A stretch of DNA of 63,332 nt from Neogemmobacter tilapiae. Its GTDB lineage: Bacteria > Pseudomonadota > Alphaproteobacteria > Rhodobacterales > Rhodobacteraceae. Positions 16,856 to 25,520 of this stretch are shown here, one piece after another (positions within the stretch are counted from its first letter, which is position 1; every line of letters starts with the position of its first letter). A program made the position numbers and the translations under genes. Below the pieces are notes generated by a model. The model ran no database searches and was not told the origin of the DNA. It worked only from the letters and a program-made list of their open reading frames with translations. The stretch is from contig NZ_BMYJ01000009.1 in assembly GCF_014652215.1 (NCBI RefSeq), forward strand, positions 1 to 63,332, written 5' to 3'.

Positions 16856-17581
16856 TCAGTCGATCAGATGGAGGCTGACACGGCGGTTTTCGCGGCCTTT
16901 CTTTTCGATCTTGCCAATCTCGACCTGACCGATTTCGCCGGTGCGGGCGACATGGGTGCCGCCGCAGGGTTGCAGATCAACCTGGGCCGCCCCATCGCCG
17001 ATGCGGACAAGGCGGACGCGGCCCTGGCCCATCGGTGGGGAAACGCGCATGGTTTTTATCAGCCAAGGTTGGGCGAGGAGTTCGTCGTCGCTGATCCAGC
17101 TGTCCAGAACGGGCAGGTCACGGTCGATCAGCGCGGCCAAGGCGGCGTTCAGGGCGGCGACATCGGCGGGGGCGTCGGGCATGTCGAAATCAAGACGGCC
17201 CTTGTCGGCCCCGATCTGGCCGCCGGTCACGGGAAGGGGAATGACGACCGACAAAAGATGCAGGGCGGTGTGCATGCGCATGTGGCGGTAGCGGCGGTCC
17301 CAGTCGAGTTGCTGCGTGACCTCGGCGCCGATGGGGGGGAGGGGAAGGGGCTCTGCCGGAACTAGGGCAACGGCGGTCTGTTCAAACTTGATGGTGGTGG
17401 CGATGGGCAGGCGGCCACCGTCCCAAAGGATTGTGCCACTGTCGCCAGGCTGACCGCCGCCGGTCGGGTAGAACAGGCTTTGATCCAGCACGAGGCCGCC
17501 CTCGGCGGTATGGGCCAGCACGCGGGCGGTCGCTTCGCGCAGATAGGCGTCTTGGCGGAAAAGCGGTTCGGTCGTTACCAT
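16856..17581 (-). CDS. Alanyl-tRNA editing protein AlaX
   Basis: A 241-residue free-standing editing domain that hydrolyses serine or glycine wrongly attached to tRNA-Ala. The zinc-binding HxxxH is present (MHTALH), and the C-terminal C-x3-H is in QPCGGTH; the family catalytic motif near the start is FYPTGGGQPGD. Length fits AlaX-M. It is the last gene of the long minus-strand operon: its ATG overlaps the mechanosensitive channel stop by 7 bases. A tRNA-editing enzyme downstream of cysteine synthase and stress genes would protect translation when amino-acid pools or redox state change. Confidence 0.9.
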   Translation of the reverse strand: MVTTEPLFRQDAYLREATARVLAHTAEGGLVLDQSLFYPTGGGQPGDSGTILWDGGRLPIATTIKFEQTAVALVPAEPLPLPPIGAEVTQQLDWDRRYRHMRMHTALHLLSVVIPLPVTGGQIGADKGRLDFDMPDAPADVAALNAALAALIDRDLPVLDSWISDDELLAQPWLIKTMRVSPPMGQGRVRLVRIGDGAAQVDLQPCGGTHVARTGEIGQVEIGKIEKKGRENRRVSLHLID

Positions 17582-20118
17582 GTCGGCTCTCCTGCCGCGG
17601 CGTCGGGATCGGGTTTGCCGGGCGCGGGCGGGTTTGTCTTTGTTTCGGCCTGGGGCAGCGGCGGGGGCAGGGCGGCCGGGTTAGGGGGCGTATGGGCCAT
17701 AACGATCCGTTCTTCGCCAAAGCGGCGGAGGATCTGGTGGTTGATGTCTGAGCGGACCTTGAGCGAAAAATTCACGTCACGCAGGATCATACGCATTTCG
17801 AATTGCATCGCATCCATGGTGAAGCCCATCAGCGCGATGGTCGGGGCCGGGTTCAGGACGACCAGGGGCTGGGCCTCGGCAATGCCGCGCAAGACGCTTT
17901 CCACCTGAACAACGTCGCTGCCGTGCACGACATTGACCGGGATGATGAGGCGACCGTTGAGGTTATAGCGCGTCCAGTTGGTGACGCGCTGGGTGACAAG
18001 ATCGGCATTGGGGACAATCACATCCGAGCGGTCGAAGGTCTGGATGCGGGTGGAACGGACGGAAATCGTGCGGACAGTGCCGGAAACCGTGCCGACCTCG
18101 ATCCAGTCGCCTTCCGACACGGGGCGTTCGATCAGCAGGATGATGCCCGAGACAAAGTTGGAAACGATGTTCTGCAAGCCAAAACCGATCCCGACGGACA
18201 GGGCCCCGGCGACGATGGCCAGCCCGGAAAGGTCAATGCCGACGGCATTGATGGCGATAATGGCTGCGAGAAAGATGCCGAGGTAGCCGGTGCCCGAGAC
18301 GATGGCATTCTGCCCACCGGCATCAAGGCGGGTCTTGGGCAGGATAGTGGATTTGAGAGCGCCCTGGAACAGGCGGGTGACCGTATAGCCGATGCCGAAG
18401 AGCAGGGCGAAGTAGAGAAAATCGGTGGGCGAAATGCGGGATTCGCCCAGACGGAAACCTTCGAGGAACTTGGTCCAGATCTCTGACAGGTCTTCGTAGC
18501 GCGCGCCCCAGATTAGGGCGAGCATCGGCAAAGCCGCGAGAGCCAAGGCGGAACCGGCCAGCACGGGCACAAGCCCCCAGTCCCCTTTGGCGGGGTCACG
18601 GATGATCAGGGCGTGGATGTCGTTGATGGCCTGCTGAAGGATGAGAATCGTGGCGAGCATGGCCAAGGTCAGCCCGGCCGGCAGGACCATGGCGGCGGCG
18701 GCCGAGACATAGCCGATGGCGGCCAAAAGGGGGCCTATGACGCCGATCAGGCCCGCGCCTTGGGCGACGAGTTTGATCATGCGGTTGCGGAAATTCAACA
18801 CCTCGCCCTCGGGCGTGTCGTCGCGGACATGGCGGCGCATGAGCGAGCCTAAGCGCACAAGGCCGAACCCGGCGATCACGAGGATGGGCAGCGACAGGAC
18901 AGAGGTCGCCGCCTCGCCCACCTCGACCGGGGGAAAGACCATGTTTCGGACGGCGTTCAGGGTCAGCATCAGGCCCAGAACATAGCCGTGGAAGCGGCCT
19001 TCGGCGCGGCGTTCGGGGGGAAGGCGCAAAAGACCCCAAGCACTGTTTTCACCGGTGGGGAAGACGCGCCAAGACAACCAGATGGAAACAAAGACGATCA
19101 GCCCAAGGGCAGGCAAGGCGCGGGCGATGTCGCGGCCTTCGGCGCCCAGAAGCCCCGCCAGAAGCAAAGCGCGGGACAGGGCCAGCAGCCCAGCGAAGGG
19201 CACGATGATCTGGCCCAGCGAGGCGAGCAATTCCCACAAGGGGCGACCGCGTTCAGGCGCCAGTCTGGCCAGCCGCAAGACCTGCTGATTGATCCAGCGC
19301 CGCCCGCGCCACAGCAGCAGCAGGGCCAGGGTGGTCAAAAGCAGAATCAGGGGCAGGTTGTCGCGCAGGTCGCGTCCGGCGCGGGGGCCGGTCAGAATGT
19401 CCGCGGTTTCGTTGTAAAGTTCCAGCGCACTGGTGGTGATGCCTTTCAACGCCAGACCCCAGTTGCCAGGATGCAGCGGCGAGGGCCAGAGTTTCAGCAA
19501 TTCGCTGGTCTGGCGTTCGCGCAGGGTGCGGTCAATTTCCTTGATCAGCCCATCGGCGCGGGTATAGGCCTCTTCCGCCGCGATGCCGGGGGCCTGAAGG
19601 CGCACCAGTTGATCGGTCAGCGCCTTGCGGCGCAGGGCGATTTCCTCGGCTTCGGACGCCCCTTCAGCGGGGACGGGGCCAAGGGTTTCAATCTGAGTGC
19701 GGATCGTGGCGATGCGGGTGGCATTCGCGTTCTGTGCCGTCTGAAAGGCGGCGCGCCAATCAACCAACTGGCTGCGGAGCAGTTCCAGCCCCTGGTTCGA
19801 GGTGCTGCGGCTGGCGACGGCGGTTTCGGCCCGGCTGGCCAGCCGTTCCCATGCGGCATAATCCGGGGCGTTGGGCTGGGCAGTGGTGATCGAGATCGAT
19901 TTGGTGGGCTTGGCCCCGGTCGAGGCGGCCGCGGGTTCCGTCTTTTTCAAACCACCGGCAGGGGTTTCCGTTTGGACCGGCGTTTCTGTCGGGCCGGGGT
20001 CAGGGGTTTGGGCTGGGTCGGTGGTTTGCGCCTGTAAAGGTAGGGCAGACCAAAGGGCCAGCGCCAAAGCGGCGATGGCCCGTTTCATGCCCAAAGATCG
20101 ACCGCCGTCGCCGCTCAT
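17575..20118 (-). CDS. Large mechanosensitive ion channel, MscS superfamily (DUF3772 type)
   Basis: An 847-residue inner-membrane protein from ATG 20118, which overlaps the cysK stop (ATGA) and has an AGGA site; ATG 20088 is an alternative. A signal peptide (AIAALALALWSALPLQA) leads to a Thr/Pro-rich linker and an alpha-helical periplasmic domain of the DUF3772 kind (about 75-230). Multiple transmembrane segments follow. The MscS pore helix and beta domain lie in the last quarter (ALSVGIGFGLQNIVSNF about 634-650, then LIERPVSEGDWIEVG). The C-terminus is Pro-rich and disordered. It would release solutes on hypo-osmotic shock. The position inside a stress operon suits that role. Confidence 0.92.
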   Translation of the reverse strand: MSGDGGRSLGMKRAIAALALALWSALPLQAQTTDPAQTPDPGPTETPVQTETPAGGLKKTEPAAASTGAKPTKSISITTAQPNAPDYAAWERLASRAETAVASRSTSNQGLELLRSQLVDWRAAFQTAQNANATRIATIRTQIETLGPVPAEGASEAEEIALRRKALTDQLVRLQAPGIAAEEAYTRADGLIKEIDRTLRERQTSELLKLWPSPLHPGNWGLALKGITTSALELYNETADILTGPRAGRDLRDNLPLILLLTTLALLLLWRGRRWINQQVLRLARLAPERGRPLWELLASLGQIIVPFAGLLALSRALLLAGLLGAEGRDIARALPALGLIVFVSIWLSWRVFPTGENSAWGLLRLPPERRAEGRFHGYVLGLMLTLNAVRNMVFPPVEVGEAATSVLSLPILVIAGFGLVRLGSLMRRHVRDDTPEGEVLNFRNRMIKLVAQGAGLIGVIGPLLAAIGYVSAAAAMVLPAGLTLAMLATILILQQAINDIHALIIRDPAKGDWGLVPVLAGSALALAALPMLALIWGARYEDLSEIWTKFLEGFRLGESRISPTDFLYFALLFGIGYTVTRLFQGALKSTILPKTRLDAGGQNAIVSGTGYLGIFLAAIIAINAVGIDLSGLAIVAGALSVGIGFGLQNIVSNFVSGIILLIERPVSEGDWIEVGTVSGTVRTISVRSTRIQTFDRSDVIVPNADLVTQRVTNWTRYNLNGRLIIPVNVVHGSDVVQVESVLRGIAEAQPLVVLNPAPTIALMGFTMDAMQFEMRMILRDVNFSLKVRSDINHQILRRFGEERIVMAHTPPNPAALPPPLPQAETKTNPPAPGKPDPDAAAGEPTW

Positions 20119-21149
20119 GCGTCCTGATACACTTCGACGATGCGGCGCGATTGCGCGTCCAGCCATTCGGGCACCGGCAGATCCTTGGAGCGCAGGAAGG
20201 CGGGGTTATACAGTTTCGACTGATAACGCTGGCCCTGATCACAGAGAATGGTGACGATGGTCTTGCCCGGCCCCAGATCGCGGGCCATGCGGATGGCCCC
20301 GGCAATGTTGACGCCGGTCGAGCCGCCCATGCAAAGGCCCTCTTCTTGCAGCAGGTCAAAAACGATGGGCAGCGCCTCGGCATCGGGGATGCGATAGCTG
20401 AAATCGGGCTTAAAGCCTTCCAGATTCGCGGTAATGCGGCCCTGACCGATGCCTTCGGTGATGGAATTGCCCGGCGCCTCGAACGTGCCATCGGTGTAGA
20501 AGGAATGCAGCGCCGCGCCTTCCGGGTCGGCCAAACCGATCTTCACGCCTTTCGGCTGCAAGGCCATGGCGACGCCTGCCAAAGTTCCCCCGGAACCGAC
20601 CGCGCAGATAAAACCATCGACCTTGCCATCGGTCTGGTTCCAGATTTCCGGGCCGGTGGTTTCGACATGGGCCTGACGGTTGGCGACATTGTCGAATTGG
20701 TTGGCCCAGATCGCGCCATTGGGTTCGGTTTTTGCAAGCGCCTCGGCCAGACGGCCGGAATAGCGCACGTAATTGTTCGGATTCTTATAGGGCACCGCAG
20801 GCACTTGGACGAGTTCCGCACCCGCCAGCCGCAGCATATCTTTCTTTTCCTGGCTTTGGGTTTCGGGAATGACGATCACCGTGCGGAAGCCCATCGAGGC
20901 CCCGACCAGCGCCAGCCCGATGCCGGTGTTCCCTGCCGTGCCTTCGACAATGGTCCCGCCGGGTTTCAGCAGGCCCTTGGCCACGGCGTCGCGGATGATG
21001 TAAAGCGCGGCGCGGTCCTTGACGGATTGGCCGGGGTTCAGGAATTCGGCCTTGCCCAAAATCGTGCAGCCCGTCATCTCGCTGGCTTTGCGCAGCTTGA
21101 TCAGGGGGGTGTTGCCGATTGATTCAGCCAGATCGCGATGTATCTGCAT
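20115..21149 (-). CDS. cysK: Cysteine synthase A (O-acetylserine sulfhydrylase)
   Basis: A 344-residue fold-type II PLP enzyme that makes cysteine from O-acetylserine and sulfide. The PLP lysine is in NPGQSVKDRAALYI (about 38-51). The substrate loop reads EGTAGNTGIGLA, where classical CysK has PTSGNTG; this variant is common in alphaproteobacteria. The phosphate-binding glycine loop is AVGSGGTLAG. It is somewhat longer than E. coli CysK (323). In Rhodobacter sphaeroides cysK lies beside trgAB and is linked to tellurite resistance, and the same order is seen here. It starts 54 bases after trgB and overlaps the channel gene. Confidence 0.92.
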   Translation of the reverse strand: MQIHRDLAESIGNTPLIKLRKASEMTGCTILGKAEFLNPGQSVKDRAALYIIRDAVAKGLLKPGGTIVEGTAGNTGIGLALVGASMGFRTVIVIPETQSQEKKDMLRLAGAELVQVPAVPYKNPNNYVRYSGRLAEALAKTEPNGAIWANQFDNVANRQAHVETTGPEIWNQTDGKVDGFICAVGSGGTLAGVAMALQPKGVKIGLADPEGAALHSFYTDGTFEAPGNSITEGIGQGRITANLEGFKPDFSYRIPDAEALPIVFDLLQEEGLCMGGSTGVNIAGAIRMARDLGPGKTIVTILCDQGQRYQSKLYNPAFLRSKDLPVPEWLDAQSRRIVEVYQDA

Positions 21150-21203
21150 GGCCCAGGTTCCTTTTGCCTTTTGCCTAAGGTCTAGGCGTCAGGACAGGGA
21201 AAC

Positions 21204-22304
21204 TCAAGACTTGCCGGGCCGCAAGTGCGGCCTTTCGCGTTGCAGCCAAAGGGCGGTCAGGATCAGCGGGGCATTCGAAGCCTCGCCGCTGGCGACCATC
21301 TCCATCAATTCGGCAAAGGGCAGAATATGGGTGCGGATATCCTCGGCCTCGGCTTCCAGCCCGAAAATGCCGCTTTTGTCGTCGGGCAGATCGGTGAGCG
21401 CGACGTAGGAATACAGAAATTCCGAATTGGCCCCCGGCGTGGGGTAATAGCCCGCCACGGGCAGAAGCGCGGTCAGCTCCAGCCCCGCCTCTTCCACCGC
21501 TTCGCGACGCGCGGCCTGTTCCGGCGTTTCGCCGGGGTCGATGCGCCCGGCAATCGCCTCAAGCAGCCAAGGCTGGGCATCGCCGCGCGCAAAGGGACCG
21601 GCGCGGAACTGGTCGATCAGCAGCACGCGGTCGCGGATGGGATCATAGGGCAGAACGGTGACGGCATCGCCCGACAGAAACACCGCGCGGTTCGCCGGTT
21701 GGCCGAAGCGGCCATCGAACTGCCGCCAAGCCAGATCGTATTCTTCGACGGCGAAGAAGGCGGAATAGGGGGTTTGGCGGTGGGTGACTTGCACATCGTC
21801 GGGCGCGGCCCTGTGTCGCCGAGTGAGGGCCGAAGGCTGTGCCGCCCTGACGCGCCCGGCCGCGCGCACCAGCATGGGGCCCTGACGGCGGGCGAGGGTG
21901 ATGGCCTGTGTCGTGCCGTAGGCGGCCATGATGTCGCCGGCCAAGGCCAAGGCGATGGCCTGCCAGCGTTCAGCCCAATGGGTCGCGTCAAAGGGCAGAT
22001 CCGCTGCGCCAAGCTGATGGATTTGCGCGGGGCCAAGGGGCAGGTCAAGCATGGCCCCGGTCAAGCCAAGGCTTTCGGCATAAAAGACCAGCCGCGCCGC
22101 CAAGTCGGGGGGCAGGCGCAGGGCCAGCACCTCAGCCCGGCTATCTGTTTGCGGACAAAGGGTGGTTGTCGGCGCGTCGGGACGCATTCGGGCGACAAAA
22201 CCATCCAGCAGCAGGCTTTGTCCGGCGACATCGGCCCCCAGAACAAGGCGCAGCAAGGCCGGGTCGATCAGGCCCCCGGCCAGCAGATGCAGGCTGTCGG
22301 TCAT
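21204..22304 (-). CDS. trgB: TrgB-like Nudix hydrolase with N-terminal AIG2/GGCT-like domain
   Basis: A 366-residue two-domain protein. Residues 1-150 resemble the gamma-glutamylcyclotransferase/AIG2 fold. The C-terminal half is a Nudix hydrolase with a complete Nudix box, GRIDPGETPEQAARREAVEE followed by AGL, and the family hint of ADP-ribose pyrophosphatase (VLLIDQFRAG). It would hydrolyse an ADP-ribose or other nucleoside diphosphate derivative. The architecture and its place between trgA and cysK match TrgB of Rhodobacter sphaeroides, named for tellurite resistance, whose chemistry is not settled. It follows trgA by 4 bases. Confidence 0.85.
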   Translation of the reverse strand: MTDSLHLLAGGLIDPALLRLVLGADVAGQSLLLDGFVARMRPDAPTTTLCPQTDSRAEVLALRLPPDLAARLVFYAESLGLTGAMLDLPLGPAQIHQLGAADLPFDATHWAERWQAIALALAGDIMAAYGTTQAITLARRQGPMLVRAAGRVRAAQPSALTRRHRAAPDDVQVTHRQTPYSAFFAVEEYDLAWRQFDGRFGQPANRAVFLSGDAVTVLPYDPIRDRVLLIDQFRAGPFARGDAQPWLLEAIAGRIDPGETPEQAARREAVEEAGLELTALLPVAGYYPTPGANSEFLYSYVALTDLPDDKSGIFGLEAEAEDIRTHILPFAELMEMVASGEASNAPLILTALWLQRERPHLRPGKS

Positions 22305-22308
22305 CGGA

Positions 22309-22752
22309 TCAGCGCAGGTTCCGCTTGGCGATTTCGGTCAGAACGCCCCCCAGCGCGCCCCCGCCAAGAAGCAGAATGGCGAATTGTTGGCTAAGCATAA
22401 GGGCACCGTTTTCCATGAACAGCGCCAAGGCACCGGTGATCGCCTCCATCGGACTGCCATCATAGCGTCCTCGGGTGGAATTGATGATCATCTGATAGGT
22501 GGAAAACAGCAGCAGGGCCCAAAAGACAATGGTCAGGGCGGTGCGGATGCCCATGCCGGGCGACCGAGCGTAGCCGCGCCCAGCCAAGCCACCGGCGATA
22601 AACCAACCACACAAAAGGCCGATCGCGGCGCTGCCTTGGCTGACCATGCCGATGCTTGTGCCGGGGGGCAGGAGCAAGCGGTAGGATTCGGCCAGCATAT
22701 AGCCAAGGATGGCATAAAAGACTGCACCCACCAGACGTGCGGCTGTCGGCAT
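22309..22752 (-). CDS. trgA: TrgA family membrane protein
   Basis: A 147-residue integral membrane protein with about four hydrophobic helices (ARLVGAVFYAILGYMLAESY, then GLLCGWFIAGG, IVFWALLLFSTYQM and ILLLGGGALGGVL). ATG 22752 has an AGGGTG ribosome site. It matches TrgA, first described with trgB and cysK as a tellurite-resistance locus in Rhodobacter sphaeroides; the mechanism is unknown. It lies 29 bases after cfa and 4 bases before trgB, so the genes are surely co-transcribed. Confidence 0.85.
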   Translation of the reverse strand: MPTAARLVGAVFYAILGYMLAESYRLLLPPGTSIGMVSQGSAAIGLLCGWFIAGGLAGRGYARSPGMGIRTALTIVFWALLLFSTYQMIINSTRGRYDGSPMEAITGALALFMENGALMLSQQFAILLLGGGALGGVLTEIAKRNLR

Positions 22753-22781
22753 CTGCGTTTCACCCTGTCCCCGGCGGCCCG

Positions 22782-24008
22782 TTATTGCGGCCGCGTTACC
22801 GTGATCTGTGTCACGTCGCAGTTTCCCCCCTGAAACGCGCCCGCGCAAGAGGTCAGATAGAAATTCCACATGCGACGGAATCGATCGTCAAAGCCCATGC
22901 GGGCGACATCTTCCCAACGATCATTGAAGGTTTCATGCCAGCGGCGCAGGGTCTGGCTATAGCTTTTGCCAAATTCGATGTGGCCTTTCAGCCGCAGACC
23001 GGCCCTGTCGATTTCGGATTTCAGGGCCATTGGTGAGGGCAGCATCCCGCCCGGAAAGATGAACTTCTGAATGAAATCGACGCTGCGGCGGTAAACCTCC
23101 CAGCGTTTGTCGGCGACGGTGATGATCTGAAGGGTGGCCGAGCGGCCGGGATTAAGCCGATCGCGCACCGCGTTGAAATAGGTGGGCCAGTATCTTTCGC
23201 CGACCGCCTCGAACATCTCGATACTCGCTATCCCGTCGTAGCGGCCGGTTTCGTCGCGGTAGTCTTGCAATTTGATCTGCACGCGATCCGACAGCCCTGC
23301 GCGGGCCATGCGTTCGACGGCAAAGGCGTGCTGGGCGGGGCTGATGGTCAGGCCGGTGACGCGCAGGCCCCTTTCGCGGGCGGCATATTCGGCAAAGCCG
23401 CCCCAGCCGCAGCCGATTTCCAGCACATGATCGCCGGGTTTGGCCCCCATCTGATCAACCATGCTGGCGTATTTTTGTTGCTGCGCCCGTTCCAGACTTT
23501 CCTGCCCGGATTGGAACAGGGCCGAGGAGTAGGTCATCGTGTCATCCAGCCAAAGGCGATAGAAATCATTGCCCAGATCGTAGTGGTATTCGATGTTCTT
23601 CTTGGCCTGCCGCTTGCTGTTGGATTGCATCCAGAAACGGAATTTTTCATAGGCCCGCACCAGCCCAAGGCCGGGATAACCATCATAAACGGCATCATTG
23701 CCGTCCTGCACCAGATCCATGAAGGCTTGCAGGTCGGGGCTGGACCACCAGCCTTCGAGATAGGCCTCGGAAAAACCCAGATCGCCTTCGCGGATCAGTC
23801 GGGCAAAGGTATCGGGGTTGTGGATCACCAGTTCCGCCATTGGCCCCGGCTCGCGCCCTTCGGCGCGAAAGCGGCGGCCATCGGGCAGGACGAAATCCAG
23901 ACGGCCCCGGCGCAGCCCTTTGGCGACGTTGAAGGCGGTCGTGAAATAGCGGGGCAGATCCGGCTGGCCTGCCGTCTCGGTCAGCGTTTCATGCGGGGCC
24001 TTGGTCAT
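22782..24008 (-). CDS. cfa: Cyclopropane-fatty-acyl-phospholipid synthase
   Basis: A 408-residue SAM-dependent enzyme that adds a methylene bridge to unsaturated acyl chains of membrane phospholipids. The SAM-binding motif is VLEIGCGWGGFAEYAA. The conserved FYRLWLDDTMTYSSALFQ and SIEMFEAVGERYWPTYF segments, including the catalytic Glu region, are present. ATG 24008 is preferred for its GGAG site; ATG 24020 and 24062 are in frame upstream, the last overlapping the photolyase stop. It is second in the stress operon (photolyase, cfa, trgA, trgB, cysK), linking membrane hardening to light and oxidant defence. Confidence 0.92.
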   Translation of the reverse strand: MTKAPHETLTETAGQPDLPRYFTTAFNVAKGLRRGRLDFVLPDGRRFRAEGREPGPMAELVIHNPDTFARLIREGDLGFSEAYLEGWWSSPDLQAFMDLVQDGNDAVYDGYPGLGLVRAYEKFRFWMQSNSKRQAKKNIEYHYDLGNDFYRLWLDDTMTYSSALFQSGQESLERAQQQKYASMVDQMGAKPGDHVLEIGCGWGGFAEYAARERGLRVTGLTISPAQHAFAVERMARAGLSDRVQIKLQDYRDETGRYDGIASIEMFEAVGERYWPTYFNAVRDRLNPGRSATLQIITVADKRWEVYRRSVDFIQKFIFPGGMLPSPMALKSEIDRAGLRLKGHIEFGKSYSQTLRRWHETFNDRWEDVARMGFDDRFRRMWNFYLTSCAGAFQGGNCDVTQITVTRPQ

Positions 24009-24054
24009 CGTTGGCTCCATCTTTTCCAGAACGTTATCGCTGATCGTCGAAAAC

Positions 24055-25467
24055 TCAAGCATTCCTTGCTCCATAAGCGGCCAAAGCCTTTTCACGTCCT
24101 TCGGCCAGCCCGACGACCGGTTTCGGATAGGGTTGATCAGGCGATAGATTCCATGATTTCGGCACCGCGTCGAAATAAGCGCGGGCCTCGGCCCCCGGTT
24201 CCCGCGAAAGTTCGGCCACCCAACGGTGGATATAGGCGCGGTCTGGGTCAAAACGGTCGGCCTGCCCCTCGGGGTTGAAAATGCGGAAATAGGGGGCGGC
24301 ATCGGGGCCGGAACCCGCGACCCATTGCCAGCCCATCGCGTTGTTCGCGGCATCCCAGTCGGTCAGGCAATCGGCGAACCAATCGAGGCCCACCTTCCAA
24401 TGCGTCAGCAGATGTTTCGTCAGATAGGAGGCCACCACCATCCGCGCGCGGTTGTGCATCGTGCCGGTCACGAACATCTCTCGCAAGCCGGCATCGACAA
24501 GCGGAATGCCGGTGCGGCCCTGCCGCCAACTTTCGGCCAAGGCGCTGTCCCCGGCCCAAGGAAAGGCATCCCATTCGCCGCGCCAGTTTTGCCGATCCAT
24601 CTGGGGGGAATGATAGAACAGGTGCCAAGCAAAATCGCGCCATGCGAGTTGGCGCAGGAAAGATTCAGCCCCCGCATCGCCCTGATCGCGGCGCAGGGCG
24701 GCGGCGTGCCAGATGCGGCGCGGGCCGATTTCGCCATAGGTCAGGTTCTCGGACAGGCGCGAGGTGCCGTTTTGGGCCAGAAGGTCGCGCTGGGCGGGAT
24801 AGGCGCTGACTTTGTCGTCCAGAAAGTCGGCCAGCCTTTGAAGGGCCTTGATTTCGCCCACCGTTTGGTGGGGCAGAACCACTGCCGCGCCGCGTCGCAT
24901 CGGGGCACCCAAATTCCAAGAGGCCAGATCGTCGCTGACGGGCCAAGTGGTGGGTGCGGGAAGGGTTTTCGGGGCGGCAAGGGCCGGGGGCAGGGGCAGG
25001 TTGCGCAGGGCTTTCCAGAAGGGGGTAAAGACCTTGAAGGGCTGGCCTTGCAAGGTTTTGATTGCCCAAGGTTCATGCAGCAGATGCCCCGCATGGCTTT
25101 GAGCGATCAGGCCGCGTTCTTTCAGCGCCGCCTTGACCGCCGTATCGCGGGCCTGTGATGGCCCGTCATATTGACGACCCCAGATCACCCCCGCCGCGCC
25201 GGTCTCGGCTATCAAACGCTCAAGAACTGGCAGGGCAGGCCCCCGCCGCAGGATCAAACCGCTGCCGACCCCTGCTAGTCGTTCGGCAAAAGCCCCCACC
25301 GCCAGACCCATGCGCCATAGGGGAGCAGCCCCCAAAGCCTCGGTTTCAGGATCGAGGATAAAGACCGGAAGCAAAGGCCGCCCGGTTTCCAAGGCGGCCT
25401 GCAACATCGGGTTGTCGTCCAGCCGCAGGTCGCGGCGAAACCACAGGATCAGGGGTTCATTCGGCAT
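24055..25467 (-). CDS. phrB: Deoxyribodipyrimidine photolyase
   Basis: A 470-residue flavoprotein that splits UV-induced pyrimidine dimers using blue light. The N-terminal antenna-binding Rossmann domain begins LILWFRRDLRLDDNPML. The FAD-binding domain carries SRLSENLTYGEIGPRRIWHA and the signature MHNRARMVVASYLTKHLL, followed by WDAANNAMGWQWVAGSGPDA. Length fits class I CPD photolyases. It is the first gene of the long minus-strand operon. No extra start is needed: ATG 25467 leads directly into the Rossmann strand. Confidence 0.92.
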   Translation of the reverse strand: MPNEPLILWFRRDLRLDDNPMLQAALETGRPLLPVFILDPETEALGAAPLWRMGLAVGAFAERLAGVGSGLILRRGPALPVLERLIAETGAAGVIWGRQYDGPSQARDTAVKAALKERGLIAQSHAGHLLHEPWAIKTLQGQPFKVFTPFWKALRNLPLPPALAAPKTLPAPTTWPVSDDLASWNLGAPMRRGAAVVLPHQTVGEIKALQRLADFLDDKVSAYPAQRDLLAQNGTSRLSENLTYGEIGPRRIWHAAALRRDQGDAGAESFLRQLAWRDFAWHLFYHSPQMDRQNWRGEWDAFPWAGDSALAESWRQGRTGIPLVDAGLREMFVTGTMHNRARMVVASYLTKHLLTHWKVGLDWFADCLTDWDAANNAMGWQWVAGSGPDAAPYFRIFNPEGQADRFDPDRAYIHRWVAELSREPGAEARAYFDAVPKSWNLSPDQPYPKPVVGLAEGREKALAAYGARNA

Positions 25468-25520
25468 TCAGCACCTTGTTTCAGGTGTTTACGGCGCATG
25501 AACCCCTTTGGATCACAATT

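Noticed and set aside
21204-22752. Ter-type (TerD/TerC) tellurite system
   Set aside because: The genes resemble trgA and trgB, which are unrelated to the Ter families; no TerD calcium-binding motifs are present.
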